DNA of 12,481 nucleotides from Gammaproteobacteria bacterium (lineage in GTDB: Bacteria; Pseudomonadota; Gammaproteobacteria; S012-40): the NCBI GenBank assembly GCA_015491615.1, contig WFVN01000206.1:1-12481 (forward strand), written 5' to 3'. The position numbers and the translations under genes were made by a program. The notes under the pieces are model-generated. The model saw only the letters and a program-made list of their open reading frames with translations, made no database searches and was not told the DNA's origin. Shown in pieces: positions 6,166 through 12,481 of the stretch (position 1 is the stretch's first letter; every line of letters starts with the position of its first letter).

Positions 6166-7311
6166 TTGATCTACCTGGATCACAACGCCACCACGCCGGT
6201 GGACGGGCGCGTGGTCGCGGTGGTGGAGGAGCATCTCCGCGCCCGTTTCGGCAACCCCTCCTCCGGCCACCGCGCCGGGCGCGAGGCGGCCGAGGCCCTG
6301 GAGTTGGCGCGTCGCCAGGTGGCCGACCTGGTGGGTGCCGAGGCGCGCGAGGTGGTCTTCACTAGCGGCGGCACCGAGGCCAACAACCTGGCTCTCAAGG
6401 GGGCGGTGGCGGCCCTCGGCCTTGAGCGCCTGATCGTCTCGGCGGTGGAGCATGCTTCCGTGCGCGCCCCCGCCCGCTGGCTCGCCGACCGGGGGGTGGC
6501 GGTGGAGACCCTGCCGGTGGACGAGCAGGGGCGGGTGCGTCCCGCCGACCTGGAGGCGCGCCTGGCCGAGGGGTCGCCGGCCCTCGTCTCGGTGATGTGG
6601 GTGAACAACGAAACCGGCGTCGTCCAGGACATCCCCGCCCTCGCCGAGGTGGTGCGCCGGCACGGGAGCTGGCTGCACACCGACGCGGTACAGGGGGCGG
6701 GGCGCCTACCGCTGGTGTGGACGCGCCTGGGGGCCCATCTCCTCAGCCTCTCCGGCCACAAGCTGGGGGCCCCCAAGGGTAGCGGCGCCCTGGTGGTGGA
6801 TCGGAGCCTGGACGTGGAGCCCCTGCTGCACGGCGGCGGCCAGGAGGACGGGCGTCGCGCCGGTACCGAGAACGTCCCCGCCCAGGCCGGTTTCGGCCTC
6901 GCCTGCGCCCTCGCCCAGGCGGAGCTGGACGATCGTCGCCGCCACTGGGCGGCCCTGCGCCGGCACCTGGAGGCCGGTCTCGAGGCGCGCCTGCCGGGGG
7001 TGGTGATCCACGGTCGCCGGGCGCCGCGGGTGGACAACACCTGCTTCTTCTCCGTCCCCGGGGTGGATGGGGAGGCCCTCCTTCTGGCCCTGGACGAGCG
7101 CGGTTTCACCGTCGGCAGCGGTGCCGCCTGCGGCCGCGGGGAACCCAGCCACGTGCTCACCGCCATGGGCGTCGAGCCCACCCTGGCCTACGGCGCCCTG
7201 CGGGTGAGCCTGGGGGTGGGCAACACGCGCGAGGAGATCGATCGTTTCCTCGACGCCCTGGTCCAAGAGACCGAGCGCCTGCGCGGCTTCGCCGCCGTCG
7301 CCGGCCGTTGA
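6166..7311 (+). CDS. cysteine desulfurase, IscS/NifS-like, with shortened catalytic loop
   Basis: A PLP enzyme that releases sulfur from L-cysteine as an enzyme persulfide, giving alanine. It has 381 residues and starts at TTG 6166, two bases after the iscR stop; no ATG or GTG in frame gives the conserved MIYLDHNATTP start. PLP-site residues visible are His96 (VEHASV), Asp173 and Gln176 (HTDAVQGAG), the Schiff-base Lys199 (SLSGHKLGAPKG), and RRAGTENV at 230-237. These place it with group I (IscS/NifS). The catalytic Cys322 is in GSGAACGRGEPSHVL: only GRG separates it from EPSHV, whereas classical IscS has five residues (TSASL). It is also about 20 residues shorter than E. coli IscS at the C-terminus, where IscU docks. 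It could serve IscA or another acceptor in place of IscU (inference). Confidence 0.9.
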   Translation: MIYLDHNATTPVDGRVVAVVEEHLRARFGNPSSGHRAGREAAEALELARRQVADLVGAEAREVVFTSGGTEANNLALKGAVAALGLERLIVSAVEHASVRAPARWLADRGVAVETLPVDEQGRVRPADLEARLAEGSPALVSVMWVNNETGVVQDIPALAEVVRRHGSWLHTDAVQGAGRLPLVWTRLGAHLLSLSGHKLGAPKGSGALVVDRSLDVEPLLHGGGQEDGRRAGTENVPAQAGFGLACALAQAELDDRRRHWAALRRHLEAGLEARLPGVVIHGRRAPRVDNTCFFSVPGVDGEALLLALDERGFTVGSGAACGRGEPSHVLTAMGVEPTLAYGALRVSLGVGNTREEIDRFLDALVQETERLRGFAAVAGR

Positions 7312-7334
7312 ACGCAACCGGAGGAAGACACGCC

Positions 7335-7670
7335 ATGCCCATCACCCTCACCGAAAACGCCGCCCGACGGGTGCACAAGTTCCTGGGCGACGGGGGCGAG
7401 CGCTACCTGCGCCTGGGGGTCACCCAGAGCGGCTGTTCCGGCTTTTCCTATGTCCTCGACTTCGTGGACGCCCCCGCGGAGAACGACGTCGTATTCGAGT
7501 CCCAGGGGGTGAAGATCGTCGTCGATCGGGACGTGCTGCCCTATATCGACGGCACCGAGCTGGACTACACCAAGGAAGGGCTCAACGAGACCTTCCGTTT
7601 CCACAACCCCCAGGCCGAGGCCTGGTGCGGTTGTGGCTCCAGCTTCTCGGTGGCGGGCCGGAACGGCTGA
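7335..7670 (+). CDS. A-type iron-sulfur carrier protein (IscA/HesB family)
   Basis: A small A-type carrier of 111 residues that binds iron or [2Fe-2S]/[4Fe-4S] clusters and passes them to apoproteins. The three ligand cysteines are present as C34 (SGCSGFSY), C98 and C100 (CGCGSSF), matching the E. coli IscA pattern C35/C99/C101. An in-frame TTG lies upstream at 7308, but ATG 7335 has an excellent ribosome site (GGAGGAA at 7320-7326, 8 bases away) and gives the normal N-terminus MPITLTENAARRV. It follows the desulfurase by 23 bp, surely in the same transcript. IscA, ErpA and SufA are hard to tell apart by eye, so no symbol is given; the position next to iscR favours IscA. Confidence 0.92.
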   Translation: MPITLTENAARRVHKFLGDGGERYLRLGVTQSGCSGFSYVLDFVDAPAENDVVFESQGVKIVVDRDVLPYIDGTELDYTKEGLNETFRFHNPQAEAWCGCGSSFSVAGRNG

Positions 7671-7698
7671 CGCCCTCCGCTTGCCAGCGTCCCTCTAC

Positions 7699-7714
7699 GC
7701 GGGCATCATCCCGC
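7699..7714 (+). other. small hairpin between the IscA and hydrolase genes
   Basis: GCGGG, a 6-base loop (catcat), then CCCGC lies in the 76-bp gap. It lacks a T-run, being followed by ctggaacaaaaacc, so it is unlikely to terminate fully. It might reduce read-through or stabilise the upstream mRNA end, or it may be chance. Confidence 0.25.
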
Positions 7715-7746
7715 CTGGAACAAAAACCAGTCAGGGAGGAAGACGC

Positions 7747-8880
7747 ATGGCCGAGATCCAGATCTTCTACGCCACCAACCGCAATCACCTGGGGCGGCGT
7801 TGGCGGCCCCGTGGCTACGGCAAGAAATTCAGCGACGACGGGGCCGAGAACCTGCGCTTCGGCCATGCCTGGGTGGAATACGACGGCGCTCGCGCCGAGG
7901 CCTTCTTGAACGAACCCGCCCGCGAGGACCGCGGCAATGGCGAGGGCCTGGCCGACTATCTCTCCGAACGCGCCCGCGAGGCGCGCCTCACCGCCTATCG
8001 CGAGCGTCTCGATCCCAACCGTTCCGAACTCGTCCAGCCCAACGCCAAACTGGGCTCCCGGGCCCTGTTCGCCGACCTGGCCGAGGCCATGCGCCGGCGC
8101 AGCGACGTGCTCGTGTACATCCATGGCTACAACGTCGCCTGGCACGAGGCCCTGGGTACCGCCGCCGCCCTGCAGCTCATGCTCAACCGGCCCGGAGCCG
8201 GGGACCCCGGGCAGAGCGTGCTGGTGGTGCTGTTCTCCTGGCCCTCGGACGGCCTCGCCCTGCCCTTCGTCTCCTACAAGTCGGACCGCTCCGAGGCCAA
8301 GGCCTCGGGCTACGCGGTAGGACGGGGCTTCCTCAAGCTGCGCGATTACCTGGCGGGCCTGCGGGACCGGGCCGGCGGCCAGGAGCCCTGTGGTCAGTCC
8401 CTCCACCTGCTGTGCCATTCCATGGGCAATTACGTCCTCCAGAGCGCCCTCGCGCGCATGATCACCTACACCCCCTACGGGGTCCTGCCGCGCTTGTTCG
8501 AACATATCTTCATGTGTGCCCCGGACGTGAACGACGACGTGCTGGAGCCGGGTAAGCCCATGGAACGCCTGCACCAGCTCTGCCGGCGGGTGAGCGTCTA
8601 TCACAACCGCGGCGACGTGGCCATGTACGTCTCCGACTACACCAAGGGCAACCCGGATCGCCTGGGCACCGCCGGTGCCGCCCGCCCGGCCCAGGTCCAC
8701 AACAAGGTCCACCAGGTGGATTGCACGCCCCTGGTCACCGGGCTGGTGGAGCACAGCTACTACCTCTGGGGGCCGGTCAACACGGACATTCGCCAGAGCA
8801 TCGACGGCATTCCCTTCGACGATCCCAAGCGCCGGCGCCGGCGGGAGAGCGAGCTGCCCAACGCCTGGACCCTGTACTGA
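7747..8880 (+). CDS. alpha/beta hydrolase of the DUF900 family
   Basis: A 377-residue serine hydrolase with no signal peptide, so probably cytoplasmic. The opening IQIFYATNRN is typical of DUF900. The oxyanion motif HGYN is at 126-129, the nucleophile elbow LCHSMGN places Ser225, the acid is probably Asp290 (NRGDVAMYVS) and the base His336 (VEHSYYLWG), together a complete triad. FSWPSDG at 163-169 is also characteristic. The substrate is unknown; family members are annotated as esterases or lipases without much biochemistry. The start is ATG 7747, with a strong ribosome site GGAGGA at 7735-7740. It lies 76 bp after the IscA gene and ends 21 bp before a strong terminator, so it may be the last gene of the iscR transcript, though a link to Fe-S metabolism is not shown by its sequence. 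Confidence 0.88.
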   Translation: MAEIQIFYATNRNHLGRRWRPRGYGKKFSDDGAENLRFGHAWVEYDGARAEAFLNEPAREDRGNGEGLADYLSERAREARLTAYRERLDPNRSELVQPNAKLGSRALFADLAEAMRRRSDVLVYIHGYNVAWHEALGTAAALQLMLNRPGAGDPGQSVLVVLFSWPSDGLALPFVSYKSDRSEAKASGYAVGRGFLKLRDYLAGLRDRAGGQEPCGQSLHLLCHSMGNYVLQSALARMITYTPYGVLPRLFEHIFMCAPDVNDDVLEPGKPMERLHQLCRRVSVYHNRGDVAMYVSDYTKGNPDRLGTAGAARPAQVHNKVHQVDCTPLVTGLVEHSYYLWGPVNTDIRQSIDGIPFDDPKRRRRRESELPNAWTLY

Positions 8881-8894
8881 CGGGGGCGTGAGAC

Positions 8895-8924
8895 GAGAAA
8901 AAGGGGCCGCAGGCCCCTCTTTTC
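8895..8924. terminator. bidirectional intrinsic terminator
   Basis: AGGGGCC (8902-8908), loop gca, then GGCCCCT (8912-8918) form a perfect 7-bp GC-rich stem. It is flanked by GAGAAAA on the left and CTTTTC on the right, giving a U-run downstream on either strand. It ends both the plus-strand hydrolase transcript (stop at 8880) and the minus-strand lipoprotein transcript (stop at 8945). Confidence 0.92.
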
Positions 8925-8944
8925 GATGGAGACGGGAGATGGTC

Positions 8945-11428
8945 TTAGCGGCCGTTGTCCTGATGGGCCTTGAGGGTGACGCCGCTGATGACCCCGTCGG
9001 TGAAGGGCTGATTGATGAGCGGGCCGTGCCCCGGATAGGCACCGATGTTGGGGGTGTACAGGCACAGCTCCCCGTCCTCGCACAGGCCGTCGCCATCCAA
9101 TTCCAGGGCATGGGCGAGGAAGGTGCTGTCGTTCCCGTCACCCCAGGTGTGGGTGATCGTGTCGTCGCCGGAGGGCAGGGTGAGGGCGTCTTTCAGTTGC
9201 GTGTCGTCGGCGCGCAGGGAGAGATCGTAGATTTGGCACAGGTCGGTGGACCCGCACTGGCCTGCGATCGGGCTGTAATCGTTCGCTCCCGCGGCCTTGC
9301 CCCACAGGCGGTAATCGTTGTCGAAGCCGATCCAGTCGGTCAGGAAGTTGGCGTAGGCCTGTCCGTTCGCATCGCCGTCGTTCGTGGTGTCGCTGTCCAC
9401 CGGGCCGACGAAGGCGGTGGAGGCGTCGAGGCCGCCGGTGACCCCGGCGGGGCAGGTCCCGGCGCAGGTGTCCACCCTGCTCTCCGCGAACGTCTCGTTG
9501 CCGACCCCCGCGTCCAACCCCACGCCGCCGTTGCCGGCCGCCGCCAGGCCCAGGATCTGGTTGTCGCCCGCCTGCGTGCCGCCCCCGTCGAAGGCGGCGA
9601 AAGCAAGCCCGCGTCCGACGTTCCAGGCACTGGTGATCTGGCGCAGGAGGTTGTAGGCGCTTCTGGTCGTGTTGTTCCAGACGATGAACTCGATGCCGTC
9701 GCCGCCGTTGGCGGCGCTTATCAGGCCCTGGATACGGTTGTCCTGGGCTCCTTCGAGGCTCAGCCCGTGCCCGGCGTTGGCGTACAGGGTGGCATGCTGG
9801 ATCAGATTGCCGTGGGCCCGGTCCAGATGCAGGCCATGGCCGCCGTTGGCGGCGGCGCGCAGGCCGTCGATGCGGTTGTCCCTGGCCTGACTGAGGCTGA
9901 GGCCGTTGCCGCCGTTGCCATGGCTGGCCAGGCCCTCCAGGGTGACCTGATCGGCACGGAGACGGAGCCCGTCGCCGCCGTTGTCGTAGGTCACCACGTT
10001 GCGTAAGAGGTGGGCGGCGCCGGGATTGGTGGCCGATCGGTCGATGCGGACGCCATGGCCAGCGGCGCCGGCGACGGTCACGTCTTGCAGGACCACGCGC
10101 CAAGCGTTGTCGAGATGGATCGCCGGGTCGGCGGTCCCGGCGCCGTCCACGTCCACTTCCAGCCACAGTCGGCCACCGTTGCTGACGAGGACCGCCTCGT
10201 TTCCGCTAATGGGCCGCAGGGCGACGCCCGGAGCCGTCACCAGGGCGGTGCCGACGTGGTCATAGAGACGAAAATGTCGCGGAGTGGTGGCAGCATCGAC
10301 CAGGTACACGGTGCCGCCTTCGGAGAGAATGACGCTGGCGGGGCGACGCACCGGGTTGGCCCACCAGATCCCTTCGCCGGAGTCGGCCACTTGCGCACCA
10401 CCCTGGAAGATGCGTACCCGGTTCACCCGCCAGGCGATACGGTCGAAATCCAGCAGGTCGCGCAACCCCTTGCCCTCGGCCAGCCCGGTGGAGACGACTT
10501 CCACCGCCCCGTCGGCGGTGACACGGCAGACCCAGTCGAAGGCGCCCAGTTGTTCCTCGATGGTGACGTCGGTGCAGTCGGTAATACCGCTGGGCAAAGG
10601 GAAACGGCGCAACTCGCCGCCATGCAGGCAGGCATCAAAGGGATTGGCGTTGCAGACCGTATCGCTGGCATTGAAGGTATCGGAACCGTCGGCGAGGACG
10701 TAATCGTTCCAGCGTGCGCCGTTGCCGGGATAGAGGGGCACAACCGGCGAGCAGTAAAGATCCACCTCGGTGTCTGCCGACAGGGTGCCCACCGGGTTCT
10801 GGATGGCGCAGGCGAGCTCCGTTCCGTCGGGCAGGGTCGTCTGCTCGATGGTAAGCCGGTATGGGCTGCCCTCGCGGATACGTTCCGGGAAGGCCTGGGT
10901 GTTGGCGCTCTGGATGGTGATGGTCTGTCCGCTCTCGACGTCCCGCACGGTGAGGCTGATACCACCGGGCGCGCCGATGCCGTGGGGCCGGATGCTCAGG
11001 GCGTAGGTGCGGGTGGTGCCGAAGGTCCAGGATTTACCCGCTTCCAGGGGGTTGCCGGCCAGATCGGCGACGCCGCTGCCGACGGTGACGGTAACGACAG
11101 TGTCGAGGGTGAAGGGCTGGTCGGGTTGAAAGGTGGCGGTGAAGGTATCGGCGTCGTATTGCCATGTGCCCGCGACGGTTTGGCCGCCGTCACGCGTCAC
11201 GGAAAGGAATTGCGCCAGGCCGGCGTCTTTCACCGCTTCGCTGAAGCGGATCTGGACGACCACGCGATCGGGCTCCAAGATGGCCCCTTGGGGTGGGAAG
11301 AAGGACACGATCCGCGGCGGGGTCAGGTCCGGTTCAGGTGCAGGGCCACCGGCCTCCTCGGCCGCGCCGCAGCCGACGAGGAGGAGGGGGACGAGTAGCC
11401 AGATCAGGAAGTTCGCCTTTATTTTCAT
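8945..11428 (-). CDS. lipoprotein with Ig-like domain and right-handed parallel beta-helix
   Basis: This encodes 827 residues. The ATG at 11428 opens a lipoprotein signal, MKIKANFLIWLLVPLLLVGC, with lipobox LVGC and lipidated Cys20; the following Gly-Ala lacks the Asp retention signal, so the outer membrane is likely. Residues about 36-139 (PPRIVSFFPPQGAILEPD to GKSWTFGTT) resemble a bacterial Ig-like Big_5 domain. A cysteine-rich middle section (C207, C226, C259, C267, C285, C301) may hold disulfides. Residues about 436-640 form a right-handed beta-helix with seven N-G-G-x-G-L/I turns (N483, N505, N528, N551, N574, N603, N633). The C-terminal part has spaced cysteine pairs (C655/C659, C725/C731, C783/C789) and a NIGAY motif common after such helices. 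By family knowledge the role could be polysaccharide binding, lysis or surface adhesion; no catalytic residues can be assigned. A longer frame reaches 11488, but only the start at 11428 gives a signal peptide. Confidence 0.88.
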   Translation of the reverse strand: MKIKANFLIWLLVPLLLVGCGAAEEAGGPAPEPDLTPPRIVSFFPPQGAILEPDRVVVQIRFSEAVKDAGLAQFLSVTRDGGQTVAGTWQYDADTFTATFQPDQPFTLDTVVTVTVGSGVADLAGNPLEAGKSWTFGTTRTYALSIRPHGIGAPGGISLTVRDVESGQTITIQSANTQAFPERIREGSPYRLTIEQTTLPDGTELACAIQNPVGTLSADTEVDLYCSPVVPLYPGNGARWNDYVLADGSDTFNASDTVCNANPFDACLHGGELRRFPLPSGITDCTDVTIEEQLGAFDWVCRVTADGAVEVVSTGLAEGKGLRDLLDFDRIAWRVNRVRIFQGGAQVADSGEGIWWANPVRRPASVILSEGGTVYLVDAATTPRHFRLYDHVGTALVTAPGVALRPISGNEAVLVSNGGRLWLEVDVDGAGTADPAIHLDNAWRVVLQDVTVAGAAGHGVRIDRSATNPGAAHLLRNVVTYDNGGDGLRLRADQVTLEGLASHGNGGNGLSLSQARDNRIDGLRAAANGGHGLHLDRAHGNLIQHATLYANAGHGLSLEGAQDNRIQGLISAANGGDGIEFIVWNNTTRSAYNLLRQITSAWNVGRGLAFAAFDGGGTQAGDNQILGLAAAGNGGVGLDAGVGNETFAESRVDTCAGTCPAGVTGGLDASTAFVGPVDSDTTNDGDANGQAYANFLTDWIGFDNDYRLWGKAAGANDYSPIAGQCGSTDLCQIYDLSLRADDTQLKDALTLPSGDDTITHTWGDGNDSTFLAHALELDGDGLCEDGELCLYTPNIGAYPGHGPLINQPFTDGVISGVTLKAHQDNGR
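9510..9990 (-). repeat. about 69-bp periodicity encoding beta-helix rungs
   Basis: On the plus strand a short motif close to gccgccgttg recurs about every 66-70 bp from 9650 to 9985, then at about 87-90 bp towards 9530. Each copy encodes the Asn-Gly-Gly turn of one beta-helix coil. Between the motifs the sequence has diverged, so it is a protein-structural repeat, not a mobile or array element. Confidence 0.7.
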
Positions 11429-11616
11429 CGCCGCCACACGCTGGCTTGAACAGGAGCTGAATCTATCAAAGGCCCCTTGCCAATGCAATCCGCAGTCGGA
11501 GGCTCGAATTTGGAACTAGTCAAAAAATTGACGATTAATCTATGAAGTAAATACAAAAACTTGTCTTCGACATCTTTGTCATCTCTTGAGGTTTAGCGGA
11601 CGCGTGGAATGGGATT
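11429..11616. other. AT-rich intergenic region between two minus-strand genes
   Basis: This 188-bp gap is much more AT-rich than the rest of the window. It holds an inverted repeat GTCAA-aaaa-TTGAC (11519-11532), directly followed by the 8-bp palindrome GATTAATC (11533-11540), which together look like an operator or promoter region. A short TGTC-gaa-GACA hairpin followed by a T-run on the minus strand (about 11571-11553) might be a weak terminator for the upstream barrel gene. No gene is seen in it. Confidence 0.4.
11460..11488 (-). promoter_or_regulatory. candidate promoter of the beta-helix lipoprotein gene
   Basis: On the minus strand TTGCAT (11488-11483) and TAGATT (11465-11460) are separated by 17 bases. 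The matches to -35 and -10 consensus are only 3 of 6 and 4 of 6, but the spacing is ideal and the distance to the ATG at 11428 is about 30 bases. Other promoters further up in the AT-rich gap are possible. Confidence 0.25.
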
Positions 11617-12481
11617 TTAGGGCCCTTCCTCCAGGTGCCAGGTGAGGGCGACGTGGGAGCGGGAAGCGAATTGACCGCCGAGGGTGCCTTCTCCCCCGGC
11701 GTAGATGCGCGCGCCGAGGTCGAGGCGATGGCCGCGCCCGGGCTTTAAAGTCAAGGTGCTGGTGAACAACAGTTCAGGTTGATCCAGGCCCACGCCGAAG
11801 CCGGTACGGGCGCGCAGGCGGTGGGTGAGGCGGCGCTCCAGGCGGACGCCCACACGGCTGGGGGTGCGGCGATCGAGTAGGGGGGCGTCGGTGGTGAGGC
11901 GGCGGCCACTGAGTTCGAGATGCAGGCGGGTGACATGCCGGATCCGAGGGGTGAAGGCGAAACGCCAGCGCAGGGCGGTGGTATAGCCGAGACGGTAGTC
12001 GGTGCCGGTGTAGGGAACGTCGGTGGAGAAAGCGCTTTCCCAGTGCCAACGCAGGGCTCGTTCCTGGAGGCCGACGCTCCAGCCGGGGGGATGGATGGGG
12101 AACAGTGCCGGACCCTCCATGGCGGCGAGGGCGGTCTCTGGGGGCACGCCCTGGCGGAGTTGCGCGGCCAGGTTCGGGTCGATGCGGTAGTAGGGGAGCG
12201 GGGGGCGGTCGTAGGCGATGACGAATCTCTGACGCGTACCGCCGCGACGGCGTTCCCAGGTGGCTTGGAAGCCGCCGTGAAGGTTCGCTTCAGCGGCCAC
12301 CTCGCCCTGTTGCACGACAGTGCGTAGGGGGGCGTCCAGGCGTAGACCCAGGAGGCGCCCGCGGCTACGGTCGAGAGGGCGCCAGGGGCCGGGATCGTAG
12401 GCAGGGAGGAACCAGGGTGACCACAGGAGGGTGAGGCGGTTGTGTTCGAACTCCTTGGCCCACTGCACGGCGGGGATGGGG
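11617..12481 (-). CDS. outer-membrane beta-barrel protein, C-terminal part (5' truncated)
   Basis: The frame is open to the window edge and gives 287 residues. A GTG at 12468 is a possible start, but the residues before it (PIPA) continue naturally into VQWAKEFEHNRLTLLWSPWF, which is the middle of a barrel and not a signal peptide. The protein therefore begins outside the window. Alternating strands with many Arg, Tyr and Trp (LTLLWSPWFLPAYD, FVIAYDRP, LGYTTALRWRFAF, HRLDLGARIYAG, HVALTWHL) and long loops fit a porin-like barrel that sits in the outer membrane. The pattern loosely recalls uncharacterised DUF1302-like or hydrocarbon-type porins, but I cannot assign a family. The last strand HVALTWHL is followed by EEGP, so the protein lacks the usual final aromatic residue. 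It lies upstream of the lipoprotein gene on the same strand, but the 188-bp gap suggests separate promoters. Confidence 0.7.
   Translation of the reverse strand, partial: PIPAVQWAKEFEHNRLTLLWSPWFLPAYDPGPWRPLDRSRGRLLGLRLDAPLRTVVQQGEVAAEANLHGGFQATWERRRGGTRQRFVIAYDRPPLPYYRIDPNLAAQLRQGVPPETALAAMEGPALFPIHPPGWSVGLQERALRWHWESAFSTDVPYTGTDYRLGYTTALRWRFAFTPRIRHVTRLHLELSGRRLTTDAPLLDRRTPSRVGVRLERRLTHRLRARTGFGVGLDQPELLFTSTLTLKPGRGHRLDLGARIYAGGEGTLGGQFASRSHVALTWHLEEGP

Noticed and set aside
7308..7334. TTG 7308 as the start of the IscA gene
   Set aside because: It lies inside the end of the desulfurase gene and has no ribosome site, whereas ATG 7335 has GGAGGAA at ideal spacing.
7582..9141. Open frame on the minus strand across the hydrolase gene and the terminator
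   Set aside because: It runs through a strong intrinsic terminator and opposes a hydrolase with a complete catalytic triad.
9510..9990. Regular motif spacing suggestive of a CRISPR-like or satellite array
   Set aside because: The period fits one coil of a beta-helix, the units are diverged, and the frame stays open throughout.
10010..11398. Long open frame on the plus strand, opposite the beta-helix lipoprotein
   Set aside because: It has no recognisable domain and no good ribosome site, and it mirrors the codon pattern of the lipoprotein gene.
1..12481. Mobile elements, tRNA or rRNA genes, phage genes
   Set aside because: No transposase, integrase, terminal inverted repeats with target duplications, tRNA-like cloverleaf or rRNA core sequence was seen on either strand.

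Overview
The window is very GC-rich, densely coding DNA from a proteobacterium, most likely a gammaproteobacterium of the Chromatiales/Ectothiorhodospiraceae kind. The main reasons are the trmJ-cysE-iscR order, an IscR that keeps the E. coli cluster ligands at the same residue numbers (C92, C98, C104, H107), and outer-membrane barrels and an outer-membrane-type lipoprotein that imply a Gram-negative cell. The placement is inferred from protein features, not from a search.

Left part (1-3973): a plus-strand cell-envelope pair comes first. It consists of a 5'-truncated TPR plus outer-membrane beta-barrel protein, followed 11 bp later by a small membrane-anchored periplasmic protein. Convergent to it lies a large exported Sel1/ankyrin-repeat protein on the minus strand. 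A perfect 16-bp palindrome sits in the convergent gap.

Middle (about 3974-8880): a plus-strand sulfur and iron-sulfur block. trmJ (tRNA 2'-O-methyltransferase) overlaps cysE (serine O-acetyltransferase) by one base. After an 86-bp promoter region come iscR (Fe-S sensing Rrf2 regulator), an IscS/NifS-type cysteine desulfurase starting at TTG two bases after the iscR stop, an IscA-type A-type carrier, and a DUF900 alpha/beta hydrolase. CysE commits serine to cysteine, the desulfurase takes sulfur from cysteine, and IscA carries clusters; IscR probably controls the set. The scaffold IscU, the chaperones HscBA and ferredoxin are absent from this locus, and the desulfurase has a catalytic-cysteine loop two residues shorter than the classical IscS loop. 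A strong bidirectional terminator ends the block.

Right part (8945-12481): two minus-strand envelope genes. One is a large outer-membrane-type lipoprotein with an Ig-like domain and a right-handed beta-helix built from about 23-residue rungs. The other is the C-terminal part of an outer-membrane beta-barrel whose start lies outside the window. An AT-rich 188-bp gap separates them.

I see no insertion sequence, CRISPR array, tRNA or rRNA. There is no clear evidence of a wholly new system. The points most worth checking are the shortened desulfurase loop in an iscU-less operon, the apparently leaderless Sel1/ankyrin gene, and the pairs of uncharacterised envelope proteins at each end.
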